Under the pieces are notes generated by a model. It saw nothing but the letters and a program-made list of their open reading frames with translations, had not been told where the DNA came from and did no database searches. DNA of 64,000 nt from Paraphysomonas bandaiensis (lineage: Eukaryota > Chrysophyceae), in contig CBFFRP010000210.1 of assembly GCA_965644295.1 (NCBI GenBank), positions 62,001 to 126,000 of the forward strand, read 5' to 3'. Made by a program: the position numbers and the translations under genes. This document shows positions 1-11,187 of this stretch, in pieces. Every line of letters begins with the position of its first letter. The stretch's first letter is position 1.

Positions 1-1099
1 GCAATCGAAGTACTCTCGGACGCTTCCATGGCTGACTACGTTTCGGGTGTGTTCGCGGAAGTAACCGAGGCGGTCTTTTGTGCTGCGTGATATAACGGCG
101 GCCACGATCTTGTAACATTAGCTTCGCTGCGGCGTAAAGCGGGTGCAGTAAATCTATGACCGCTGTTTCTAGGTTTCGTAGACTGTGTGCCGTCAGGCGG
201 TTGTGTATGTGGTCCCCAAAGACTGTTTCGAGTTGGGCTGTTGTGATAGTTCCTGTCCAGTATCTCTCCACCTGCGGGGTGGATGGATCCCAGGCCCTTT
301 TGGAGAGTCTCTGTAGTGCAGTTGTCATCCAGTTGAGTAGGGTCTGGTCTCTTTGGATTGCATGGAGAGCATTTTTGTGCATTTGAAATGCGGTTTCTCT
401 TAGCTGGGTGATGGTCTCGTGTGTGCAGTCGAGGCACATGTGCTTAAGAGAGTCCAGCCGAAAGCCACAGTCAGAGCATGCAGCTTTGCTCAAGTCAAGG
501 CCTTGTTTGGTTTTGGCCCGGTTACGTCCTATACAAAAGGATTTGTCCCACGTCAGCGCCGTGTTGAGTATTCTTTGTCTTAAGTGCGAGCTGTCTTTAT
601 CTTTGGACGTTCCTCCATCCGCTTGTGCCAGTTTACGTGGGAGGAGCGCTCCACTGGCAGTCCAGAAGCCGGGTGCTCGGTCCTGGTTGTGTCCATAGCA
701 ATGGTCTCTGTTGGCGGTGTAGTTCTAGAGTGTCCGTTGGTTGCAGAGGGCGTGGAAGTCAGTAAGGAGTGGGCTTGTGTGGTGTGGCCTTCGGACTCCG
801 GGCAAGCGCCAGTGCCATAATCCAGCTGTTAGTAAGCGTTCAATGGCTGTGTCTACTGCCATTGTATAGACAGTGTAATTCTGTTTACCAAGTAGGCGGT
901 CAACTTCGTGCCAGTCATCACCTGCAACTGCATCTGCTATGTAGGTGCCCTTGTCCTCGAATGTCCACTCCGATTCTTCCGTGGTACGTCTATATATGCC
1001 GTATTTACTTAAATGCATAACATACTTGTTTTCTCCTCTGCATGACCTCGTACTTATCCTCCATGTCGCCCTTGAATCTAAACCTATACTGCCCCACAC
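1..1099 (-). pseudogene. Decayed reverse-transcriptase-like ORF, C-terminal part, running off the window edge
   Basis: On the minus strand one frame is open from 724 down to the window edge (about 241 residues). It contains a C-x2-C-x8-H-x4-C cluster (CSDCGF...HMCLDC, near 440-480) like the zinc-binding tail found after the reverse transcriptase domain of many non-LTR elements, followed by a long helical, Arg/Leu-rich tail. The same frame continues upstream to 1099 after one in-frame TAG at 725-727, and further upstream the likely coding sequence switches frame near 1010-1030. I see no catalytic YxDD box in the window, so the family call rests on the cysteine cluster and general character. 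Best read as the 3' end of a broken retroelement; a decayed unrelated gene remains possible. Confidence 0.35.
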
Positions 1100-1418
1100 A
1101 ATACTTTATCCCGCGGCAGCATAGACTTATGTCTCCCTGTTGTATACCGAGAGCAGTGGAGATGGCAATGCCACTGGGGTAGGACTGCAGCACATTTCCC
1201 TCTGCTCACATACATATATAAGATTCACACATAACACACATTAGTAACGCAAATGCACATACACACAGCATGAGGCGAGCCCCCTGCCCCATTCTGAGCG
1301 CGTACTTAGGTAGATCCGGGTGGGGTCCGGGTGGGTACCTAACTAATACTTGATTTAAGTCCCATACGTTATTTGCTAGCTACCTACTGAACCCAACTAG
1401 CTACATCATTATCACATG
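1100..1418. other. Intergenic, no gene seen
   Basis: Mixed sequence with a short GC-rich patch (1280-1340, repeated CCGGGTGG). The phrase TGCCCCATTCTGAG at about 1287 recurs at about 31683, hinting at a short dispersed repeat. No coding signal. Confidence 0.4.
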
Positions 1419-1613
1419 GAGACGTTTTTTGACAAAGTGGACCAGCCCTCCACTTGTCGGCTTGTCGGACTGTATTTGGTCCCACTCGAAATAAAAAAAT
1501 TGTACTCATTTTGACTACAATTTCAAAGCTCTACACCCACATTCCATACGAAAAAACACAATACAAAAAAATAAAGTGGGACCAGACTGGTCCGCTTTGT
1601 CGAAAAAAGTCTC
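1419..1613 (+). mobile_element. Small TIR element (MITE-like), copy 1
   Basis: A 195-bp segment begins GAGACGTTTTTTGACAAAG and ends with the near inverted complement CTTTGTCGAAAAAAGTCTC. The interior is non-coding. A second copy in opposite orientation lies at 55919-56093 and is nearly identical across the interior. Short length, terminal inverted repeats and two dispersed copies are the usual signs of a non-autonomous DNA transposon. The target duplication is unclear at this copy. Confidence 0.8.
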
Positions 1614-1959
1614 CATGGTATTCAGCGCTGAATATGCAGTGAGAACCCCGACCTGAGCCACATGTTCTGATATTCTGCTCCATAGTGGTTTGAGGTTTTT
1701 CAAAAAAATAACCTTTTTGTTCGAAAACTTACTATTTTTATACCTATAAAAGTGGTATTTTTATAAAAACATTCCTTGTTTTCTCGTAATCGTATCATTC
1801 TAAGATAGCATGACGTTCATAGCATACATTAACGAGCTCATCCAGCTTGCTATCGATATCTAACAATAAAAATCCATTAATCACATCAGGATAATAATTC
1901 CAGACTATCATAATCATCATTAATCTATATATAAATACGTTTTATTGGATGTATATGGC
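1614..1959. other. AT-rich upstream region of the FG-GAP/lipase gene
   Basis: No ORF of note. A TATA-like run (TATATATAAATAC) at about 1925-1938 lies some 25 bases before the first usable ATG of the next gene. Confidence 0.4.
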
Positions 1960-4900
1960 ATGATGATACTCACACCACTGTACACACCTCTGATCGCACT
2001 ATGCATCACAATAGCAGCCTCAGAAGAGATATATTTGGATTCATTAAATAGTCAAACAGGATTTTCAATGGAAAATTCTATCAAATATCAAAATGAGAAT
2101 ACAGGAGACTCTGTTTCTATGGCTGGTGATGTTAATGGGGATGGATATGATGATGTCTTAGTTGGATCACCGCAATGTTTTACCAGTTCATACTGTTATA
2201 GCTCAGGGAGGGCGTATCTAATTTGGGGCAGTCCTGGTGGATACTCGGATCTGGATTTATCCAATTTACAAAGCAATCAAGGGATAACAATATCGGGTGC
2301 CACTTTTGGGGACTCACTAGGCGATTCTGTTGGTGGTGGTGGGGACATCAACAATGATGGATTTGATGATATTATTGTTGGCACTTCGGTTGGCCTAGTT
2401 TATGTCATATACGGTAATCATAACCTGCAAGATATCGATGTAGGCACTGCATTTGATGGGTTTGTTCTCACTGCTCCATCAAGTACTGTGGCAGTTGCCA
2501 ATGCTGGAGACGTAAATGGAGATGGATTTGATGATGTTTTGGTTGGGGTGCCATACGCGGACGTGTCTGTGAGTAATGCTGGCGCTGCGTATGTTCTGTT
2601 CGGGCGCGCATCCAACAGTGACATGATCTTGGAAAACATGGAGACCGCCGATGGGCTTGCGATATATGGCGCAAGCTCTGGTGACAGCGCCGGATATTCA
2701 GTAAGTGCTGCCGGTGACGTCAACGCAGATGGATACGGTGACATTGTGATTGGCGCTGTCAAAGCAGGTGACTCAATGGACTATGTTGGATACGCCTATG
2801 TCGTGTTCGGCATGCCTCCACAAAACGTGGAGAATGTGTATCTAGCACAGCTTACCATGCCTGTGGGGTACACCATATATGGAGACGAAAGTGAAAGCAA
2901 CTGGTGTGGCTATAACGTCAATTCTGCGGGGGATATAAATGGTGATGGTTTTTCTGACGTGATGGTGAATTGTTGGGGTGGAGCTGAAGTGTTCGTTTTC
3001 TACGGGAAATCGTCCGGCTTTGGAGACGTATATTTAACCAATGTACCAGCTGAAGTTGGGTTCAAAATATACTACGATTACTATGTCGAAACTGTATCCG
3101 GGGGGGGTGCTGACGTTAACAATGACGGGTTCAGTGATATGATTGTCAGTGTTCCTATGGATGATGGAGGCGAAAATAATGCAGGCACCACGTACATTGT
3201 ACATGGCAAATCGTCCACGTTTGCAGATGTAGACCTGCAAACCTTACTACTAGGAGATGGTGTCGAAAGCACTATTATCTATGGAGCGTTCGTGAATGAA
3301 AATACGGGAGAGACGGTGAGCAGTGCGGGGGACTTCAATGGTGACTCCTTGGAAGATATTTTGATTGGCGCACCCCGCGCTGATAACGATGTCCCAGAAA
3401 CTGGGATTGCTTATGTAGTTGTTGTAGGACAAACTATGGCGCCCACATCTACGCCTACACCTCCGCCCACTCCTGCTACTGTGAGTGACAAAATCTATGC
3501 GACATTTGCATTGGAAGTGTACAATAAATCTTCAGATAGTAGCACGCTGTGTCAAGCCAATGGCTACGACAGCTCCCTTTGCGCGGGGAACGGGGCAGAA
3601 AATTACCGCCTACCACCAGAGTGGAAGATACTCGCCAGCTCAGAGGACATGCGTATTGGTGATAATGAGGGGTTTGCGGCGAAGGCATACGCACGTAACG
3701 ATGAAACAGCGTTTGTTTTTGCTTATAGGGGAACGGATGGGTTCTGGGATGATCTTTGGAGAGATGATTGTCAGTTGGCCTTGGGAGAAATTCCTTTGCA
3801 ATACGATTATGCCATTCAATTCACTAACGATGTCATTACCTCAAACAATATTACTGCTTCCATGATTGGTGTTACTGGCCACTCATTGGGGGCATTTCTG
3901 GCGCAATTGGTCACTGCTACCTACGGTTACAAGGGTGTTGTGTTCGAGAGCCCCGGTGCGCAGCGGGTGATCGATGGAAATGATGATAACTATACGTTTC
4001 CTTTATCGGCTGCCGAGGCCGCTTCTATTACAACATGTTACAATGCTGGGCCCAACGTCGTGAATGTGGCATCAGGGCAGCACTTGGAGAATGTAATAAG
4101 GACGTACCCTCCTTATACTTTCGCTGATTCGTATAACCTCCAGCAGCACAGAAGCTTGGGCACAATTCTCCTCCTGTTTAATGACGACGGCACCCAGTTC
4201 TTGAGTGCAGACATGACTGACTACTGGGAGCTAGATGGTAAGGAAATCTTCTTAGTGTAATATATATATAAATGTATGCTTTGTATTGGTTTCTCCAGGT
4301 GACGTGTACAACTGGCCGTTCTTTGAGAACAACGGTATGTCTTGCACCGTAGGATTAGAAAATTCAATTGATTACGTCGACAACGTGTTCTTTGAGAACT
4401 ACAATCAGAATCCTTATTACTGGGAAGCGTACTGGGACACTTACATGAAGCCAACGGAGAGCAGGCTCGATATTATTAACAACGACTATGGTGGCATTGC
4501 AAGTGGGGACGAGATAGCGAAGGCAGGGGTAACTATTTATGGGGATACGCACTCGAACACATTTTTTGGTACAACTAACTATGCGGATGCGCTCTATGGA
4601 GGAGTTGGGGACGATTCATATTTTCCCTTTGGAGGTATGGATGTGATTTACGACAGTGGAGGCAGCAACAAGTACACTTTCTATTCCCATAATATGGCAG
4701 GCACGACGGAAATAAACGATCAGGATTTGACGGGGAGTATATACATAGCCAGCATCTACTGCTACTTGGTGAATACGTATCTGGTCACGGGGTCAGCCTC
4801 GCCAGTGACCTATGCTTTTTTCCCTCAATTTGAGAGCGAATGCTACACTGTCAACGACGTAGACCACCCCCTTGCAGACGAAGCACACAGCAGCGACGTT

Positions 4901-5902
4901 GCTCTCTTGTATGTCCAGGACAATGGCGATTTACTAATTTCTTACAACAACAACGAAATTAACGATATATATCGGGACAAGATTCTTATCAAGTCTTTCC
5001 AGTCGGGCAGCAATAGTCTTGGCATCTATTTTGGTAACAAGGGAAATAATACGTATGTCTCTGTCGGCACAGATGCGGCAGAAACTTTCGAATGTAGTTC
5101 GGAACAAGAATCTATTCTAGCAGGTATGGGTGGAGTGGATAAATATGTATTTGGAGCAGATCGAAAGGATTGTAGTGTCGTCAGCAGCAATGGTGGAACT
5201 GAGTCCAATGTCATAGTTGTTGAGCCAGTGTCTTCTTCGGTCGACACTCTGTCGCCCTTTAGCTCCAGAACCAGCACGACCACCACAGTCACGACTTCTT
5301 TCTATGGACTCACAGATTGTGATGTTCTAGATTTGAGCAAGTACGCAATGTCTTCGTATGAAGACCTTAACTACGTGGCGAGCACAGATGGCGCCGAGAG
5401 CTCGTTACTTCTCCTCCCGGATGGCACAGAACTCACGCTCGTCGCCACACAGGTGTTCGTGGCCACTCTAGACGGATATGCGCTGGCCCTTTACAACACC
5501 ACCGCGCATTGCTATACCACCAACTTGACGGCGGAGGGTATCGATGTCGACGAAATGTATGCTGCAATGGACTATTACCGGGACACGAATGCCCCCACTA
5601 TAACACCCACATCACCGGCACACTCGAAGTCTTCTGGTGGAAAAAGTAGTCCCCCAAAAGCGATATTTGTACCATTGTCTGTCGTCGGTGCACTGGTCTT
5701 TGTGGCAGCTGTGATTGTTCTGGGGTGGTACATCCTTGCACACCAAAAAAATGGTTTTAAAAGCTCTTTCACTTCGTCCAATGAAGTAGTCAAAGGCGCC
5801 ATAGAAGTGAGGGAATCAACTGTTACCAATTCACTGCATCAGCCACCTGATGACGAATCCAAAGAAAATGTCAGCATTGCGTGTCCCGTGAATACTGTTT
5901 AA
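1960..5902 (+). CDS. Secreted/membrane FG-GAP beta-propeller protein fused to a class 3 lipase, C-terminal TM anchor
   Basis: Coding exons 1960-4237 and 4299-5902, with a 61-nt GTAAGG...CAG intron; 1293 residues. The ATG at 1960 gives a signal peptide (hydrophobic to about residue 21, cleavage near AAS-EE). Residues about 50-490 hold seven FG-GAP (integrin-alpha type) repeats with calcium-loop motifs of DxNxDGxxD type (near 57, 129, 184, 253, 326, 385; the last, near 458, degenerate). A Thr/Pro linker follows, then a class 3 lipase domain: YRGTDG near 588 and the nucleophile elbow GHSLG with Ser642. Around 840-890 there are Gly/Asp-rich, RTX-like repeats. One TM helix (about 1214-1238) precedes a short cytoplasmic tail. 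Likely a cell-surface or vacuolar lipid hydrolase displayed on an adhesion-type propeller; the substrate is unknown. Confidence 0.9.
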
Positions 5903-6289
5903 TGACCATGATGCATGATGGTTGGTAGTTAGCCGAAGATCGGATGCGCATGAGGGGTTTGTTGTAGAACGTATATATTTGTAGATCATAAATACTCTTA
6001 GTGATTATTATTATACTCAAGTAAGTAAAATTAACATATATATGGGGCTGATTATTCACACGAACTTCTGGCGGGAATGGGAACTCGTGTGATCTGTGAG
6101 CTGGTGTGGCGTTCCCTTGTCTCTTAGTGACGAGGAACTTCCTTTTGATAAATATCTCTAACAATCCAGTTAGACGGAACTGTTGTTGTTGATAGGTAGG
6201 AATGAAGCACACAAAGTTGTCCTGTCGGGCAGTTGTTTTGAGTGTTGTTGGCGTCAAACAACAAGACTTGAAAGTAGTAATCCCAATCG
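5903..6289. other. 3' flank of the FG-GAP/lipase gene
   Basis: AT-rich, no convincing gene on either strand. A minus-strand open frame overlaps it but has no recognisable features. Confidence 0.4.
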
Positions 6290-6432
6290 CTTACATCGGT
6301 GGGCTATATTAGGTACCTATAGGTACTAGACAAGTTCCTAATAGGTACTAGGAGATTTAATTAATAAAGTACCTATAGGTCTCCTATAGGTACCTACCTA
6401 TAGGTACTTTTGCTGAGGTCCACCGATGTAAG
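6290..6432. mobile_element. 143-bp TIR element with palindromic ACCTATAGGT units
   Basis: Perfect 13-bp terminal inverted repeats, CTTACATCGGTGG at the left and CCACCGATGTAAG at the right. The interior repeats the palindrome ACCTATAGGT and near variants several times. The whole segment could fold into a long hairpin. MITE or foldback-like; no second copy seen in this window. Confidence 0.6.
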
Positions 6433-6474
6433 TAAAAATGAATTCTCTCTCTATCGGTGAAGACTGTTACAGTA

Positions 6475-6700
6475 AGGTGTAAGGTTGACTACCTACTGAA
6501 GTTAAGCATCTGGGCTAGTTCACCTTTAGGACAGAGAGCAAAAGTGGTTGCACCGTGGTGCTTGCGGTGACGCTCAAGCAACTTTCGTAGCGTTAAATAG
6601 TAAGATACCAGAGTTAAACATTATTTAGTTAAATTGTTTTGCTACGTTAGTTCTGACTCTTACACGCCCATTTCTAGTAATTAGACAGCCACTACTAGGT
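6475..6700 (+). repeat. Dispersed repeat family R, copy 1
   Basis: Shares two blocks with 39709-39905: an upstream block (TACTGAAGTTAAGCATC, GGACAGAGAGC, GTGGTTGCACC) and a downstream block (TAGTTAAATTGTTTTGCTA, CTGACTCTTACACGCC). The downstream block also appears at 44940-45065 and, inverted, at 17604-17715. It may be a solo LTR or other non-coding transposon remnant; it precedes the copia-like element but I cannot show it is that element's LTR. Confidence 0.7.
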
Positions 6701-7175
6701 TGGCTACAAGACCTTAACCCTTAAACAGGGGATACCAAAATGCCCGAAATGCATGGAGGTCACGATTTAGCGAATCAGGCGCATTAAAGTATGCTAAAGC
6801 TGATGTTCGAGACAACAAAAATATATTAGGGTTCGTTGAATTTTTTGCTAATTCATCTAATTCGTGCTAAATATACGTAGTTCGCAGTAGGTGACAATAT
6901 ATTGGAATATATTGTCAGCATATATATAATTAATAATAATAATATTTTAAAGATAATAATCGAACTTCGCAATTAGAACGATTCATTCAACTGGATATAA
7001 CCAAAGTTCGTAGCAGAGAGAGGTAAATGGAGTTTGTTGAGATCTGAAGATTCTATATACTTGCAATTGAGTGCAGTATTATGTGAGATGCAAGGATCGA
7101 AAGATATATATGTAATTAGTACATTATATTGTGTAGTATGAAACTGAAGTAGAAGTGGGTGACTATACAGGATAC
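6701..7175. other. Non-coding 5' region before the copia-like element
   Basis: AT-rich. Holds a palindrome at 6892-6917 (12-bp arms TGACAATATATT, 2-base loop). At 7008-7020 the string TCGTAGCAGAG resembles the initiator-tRNA-Met primer binding site used by copia elements (one mismatch), but no flanking LTR could be delimited. Confidence 0.35.
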
Positions 7176-7327
7176 GATCACTGAGTGTGTGGTTTGTAGA
7201 CTATAGTAGTAAATGAATGGTGTTGAACACATCGAACACAACTTAGGTTCTTTATCATGTAATGTTTATAATTTCATCTTATCAGTTGAGAATAGTAAAC
7301 CTTAGCAAATAATGTCAACTTCTGTTA
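7176..7327 (+). repeat. 152-bp direct repeat, left copy
   Basis: By eye identical to 10477-10628, from GATCACTGAGTG to CTTCTGTTA. The left copy includes the ATG and first codons of the copia-like polyprotein. The ends are not the TG...CA of an ordinary LTR. Confidence 0.9.
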
Positions 7328-10300
7328 TGGTAGCGGATGGTAGTTGTAGGGATGGGGAAGATGACAAGAAGCTACGGTTTGACAAGAACCAAGCAGACTA
7401 TTCAGCGAGAAAAATCAAGATGCATCTAATGAAGAAAAACCGAAACCATCTTGGCTTGGAGGACCCGCCAGCCGGAGGAAGGAATTTAGAGTCATGGAGA
7501 GAGCGTAATGATACCTGTGTTAGTACTATTTGGGAGGCTTGCGAGCATGACCCTGATGTGTTGGAGGTAGCCAATCAATATTTGGAGGGGAAGGCAATTT
7601 TACCTGCTGATGATCCTGCTAAGGAGGTGTTATCCAGTGAGCTCCTTCAGACACTGGTTGATAGGTTCAGAGGCGAGATTGGGACTGTATTGGAGAAGAC
7701 TACGGCAGAATACCATTCGTTCAAAATAAGGCCGGGGGAAAAGGTGTCTGTTGGGGTAGATCGACTGAACGGTATAATCCAGAAGCTCATAAAATTGGGA
7801 CAACCGCAGACAGAGGCAAGTAAATTAGCAAAGATAAAAGCAGCGCTGCAGATAGAGGAATTACATGATTTATGGATGTCGGTAGCGATGATGCCTAAAG
7901 CAACAACTACATTTGATTCGGTGAAAGAGGCTTGTGAAGAGTATGACGAGGCTATGACGCAGCTGAAGAAACTAAAGGGAGACAAGTCTGAAGAGATCAA
8001 TTTTACAGCGTCGAAGGAGCCAGTGGTTTGTTCATTTTGTCGGAAGAAGGGACATGTAGCAGCGAATTGTTATGCTAAGGAACGACAAAGAAAAATGGAC
8101 AAGTTCAAAAGAAAAGGGAAGACAAAGGAAAAGGCTTCGAAGAGTGTGCAGCAGCCAGGATCAAAGGATTATACTGGTTGTCATATCTGTGGAGATTTTA
8201 GTCACAAAGCCCGACAGTGCAAGTCGAAAAAACGGAAGAACATAAAAAACCCGGATAATGAGAATCCTCGAAAATCGAACAGGAAATTCGAGACAGAATG
8301 GAAGAAATACGTCAACGACGGAGAGTCGTCGGATGATGAAGCGAATATGTTTGGAGAAGAGGTTTTGCTATCGGTGGATACGTCGGAAGAACCTCGTGTA
8401 TATCTGGACAGTTGTGCAAGTAAAAGACTGTTTATAGTAAAGGATAAAATTGCACTGGAGTCATTTACTCCTGAGTTTGGGGCAATCCAACTAACTAGAA
8501 AGGGTTCTCAATTGGAGACACAGGGAACTGGTACATTCGGGGAATGGAGAGACATCAGAGTTAGTGAAGAAGCGGTGAAGAACATTGTGTCAGGAGGAAT
8601 GCTGAGATCAATGGGATACGGATTACAACTGCTCCGAAAGCCTAAAATCGTGGAATTGGACTCTGGAAACGAGGTGTTGACTGGAGAGTACGATGAGCAT
8701 GGAGGAATGCCGTATGTGGACTTGATGGAGGTGTTAAATCTGCCAAATGTGTCTATGTGCAATCAGATGGAGGAGGTAAATTTGTCGGATAATACAGGAC
8801 AAGATGCGTTGGATCGCTTACATGAGCGTACTGGACATGTCTCGAAATCGAAGTTAATAGAAGCTCACCGACACATGTTATTCAGAGGATCAGGACTACA
8901 ACGACATCACCTTTCGAAGGCAAAGGAGAAGAGTTGCAAGAAACCCCTGTGTAAATGGTGTGCCAAGGCGAAGATAACCAGGCATTCGTTCAAATCACGG
9001 GACAACGAAGAGCTAAGCGCAGTCAGGTTTCTGGAAAGAGTGACAGCGGACATCTCAGTCTACCTCAATTGTGAATCCAGACAAGGGTATAAGTACGTGC
9101 TCCTATTTACGGACGTGTGGCAACAAAGATGATATGGGAATATGGTTTGAGGACTCGAAGCGGAGAGGAGGTGTTCAAATGTCTACGACACTTGTGCGAG
9201 GTCCACTTAGTGAAGTACGAGGGGTGGAACCGTATAGTGGAGTATCATGCCGATGGAGGATCCGAACTTATTAGTCAGCAGATAAGAGAGTATCTGTTGC
9301 AGCGATATGGGACTCGGGTGTCACATACAACACGAGACACGCCAGAGCTCAACGCGGTGTCTGAGAGGAAATTCCGAACAATTGGGGAGATGACACTGAC
9401 GATATTGACGGCATCCGGACTTCCAAAGTCGTTCTGGTTTGATGCTTATCAAACTGCATGTTACATTGTGCGACGAATGCCAACTCGGACGTGGCAAGGA
9501 TGGATGTCTCCATATGAGTGTGTCCCAGGGGGGAGCGTTCCCAGCCTATCGTGGCTACGGAAATGGGGGTGCAAAGCATATGTGCTAACACCCAAGGCCG
9601 ACAGGAGGAAGGACTGGGAGGACAAAGCAATGACAGGTTATTTCATAGGGTATCCAGCTGATCGAAAAGGATACAAGGTGCTAGTGGGGGACACCGTAGT
9701 ACACTCTGTACATGTATTATTTGATGAATCGGTACCTGAGAGGTCTCAGGATTATTATAGAGAGCTGGAGGAGGCTCAAGTGGCTATAGATCCCGAGGCT
9801 CGTCAACCGGGTGAGTTTGAGTATCTTATCGGAAAGCACCATGAGGATGGTGGTCTGCTATACAAGACTAACAGAGTGGTGATAAGGAAGGGACTTATTG
9901 TGGGATACCGGTCGTTGGTTACTGGTAACCAAGTTCAAGTGGAGGATAAAACTCCTATTCATATTGCTGACATCAAGAAGATGACAGAGGATCTTGCGCA
10001 GAGGGTGGTTAGGGCCAGAGTTACTGACAACCGTGACGGCGGTATCAGCGGAGTGGTGCCACAGCAGTCGGAAAGTGGGCAGGTGCAGCCCCAGGCTGAC
10101 TCAGCATTACCTTCGGGGGAAGGGACCCCTGCCGAGAATCATCCGCACGGCAAACGCGCAAGAACTCCAAGGACGGTAACGAATGTGTCGGTGTTAGGAC
10201 AAATCCATCATTTGAGTGATGAGAGTGATGTGAGTGACCTTTTACAGGAGGCAGACTCAGTGTGGATGTCAGCGGAAGAGTCGACAGTGCCTCAGACACA

Positions 10301-10469
10301 TCGTGAGTCCTTGGAGAGTGCCGAGCACAGGGAGTGGAGACGAGCTCGCCGTGTAGAGCGAGAGGGTTTGGCGAAGCGAGATACCATGGAGGTGACTCGT
10401 ATACCGGACGGAGTCGTCCCACTGCAAGCTATTAACACACGTATGGCAATATATTCGTGGTTCTATTGA
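7312..10469 (+). pseudogene. Ty1/copia-type gag-protease-integrase polyprotein, frameshifted and lacking reverse transcriptase
   Basis: First frame 7312-9132, second frame 9117-10469. In order: a gag-like helical region; two CCHC zinc knuckles (CSFCRKKGHVAANC near residue 240, CHICGDFSHKARQC near 290); a retropepsin-like site YLDSCAS near 364 (usual DSGAS, here Cys for Gly); an HHCC pre-integrase zinc region (LHERTGH...CKWC); and a DDE integrase core (TADIS near 577; then YHADGGSE and SERK in the second frame). The frames are joined at GTGTG (9115-9119), where a 2-base repeat breaks the reading frame. The last recognisable piece is the very start of the RVT_2 domain (EWRRAR...GLAKRDTMEV), after which the sequence leaves homology and ends. 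RT and RNase H are absent. Non-autonomous or dead. Confidence 0.88.
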
Positions 10470-10476
10470 CAAAGGG

Positions 10477-10628
10477 GATCACTGAGTGTGTGGTTTGTAG
10501 ACTATAGTAGTAAATGAATGGTGTTGAACACATCGAACACAACTTAGGTTCTTTATCATGTAATGTTTATAATTTCATCTTATCAGTTGAGAATAGTAAA
10601 CCTTAGCAAATAATGTCAACTTCTGTTA
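10477..10628 (+). repeat. 152-bp direct repeat, right copy
   Basis: By eye identical to 7176-7327; begins seven bases after the stop of the truncated polyprotein, taking the place where reverse transcriptase should lie. It carries a duplicate of the polyprotein start codon but no ORF follows. A purine run AAAGGGGGGAAA at about 10671 lies downstream and could be a polypurine tract. Confidence 0.9.
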
Positions 10629-10968
10629 GAGTTATCGAATGAAGCACCAATACATTGGATGGAAGCCATCCAAAGGGGGGAAATCTACTATAAAAGACTG
10701 CACAGATTGAAATGCTCTACACATCGTGAATACTACCATTCAATTATTTCAAAAATTCATTAAATCATCTTTCATTAAATCCACTATTTAAAGGCACAGT
10801 CAACTTTTTTGTGTATTGGTGGACAACAAGTACAGTAAATTTCATTTGATCACACAGTGAATACTCAAAAGCTTTCATCTTCTTAAAGTTTGAAAAAATG
10901 AATGAAATCAATACATCTCCATTCCGACAGTGTGGCCATAGTGGAGAAACGCTGGTATATACCATATA
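10629..10968. other. Spacer between the copia remnant and the TIR transposon
   Basis: AT-rich, no gene. Contains the polypurine-like run near 10671. Confidence 0.4.
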
Positions 10969-10996
10969 AGCAAACTATTTTCAAACTTGGGAAAAA
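10969..10996 (+). repeat. Left terminal inverted repeat
   Basis: Pairs with 17536-17564. Immediately inside, TTGGGAAAAA is followed by its own complement, giving a second small palindrome. Confidence 0.75.
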
Positions 10997-11187
10997 ATTT
11001 TTCCCAAATATTTTCATTAATGATTTCTAGTTGACTATACATATTTTAAGATGAAAAAAGGATATACAACAGCTTGGATGTTGATAAAAGTAAGGTAATA
11101 TTATCAAGCTGTTTTTAGGTTCTTAACAAGTTTATTACTTTATTGTTATTGTTGCATGCAAAATACAATAGACAATACTCATTAAAC

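Noticed and set aside
1454-1703. Short ORFs across the 1.4-1.6 kb element (and 55831-56083)
   Set aside because: They follow the TIR element, occur on both strands in both copies, and have no protein character.
5871-6257. Minus-strand 128-residue frame downstream of the lipase gene
   Set aside because: Overlaps the lipase 3' end, has no features, and composition matches non-coding flank.
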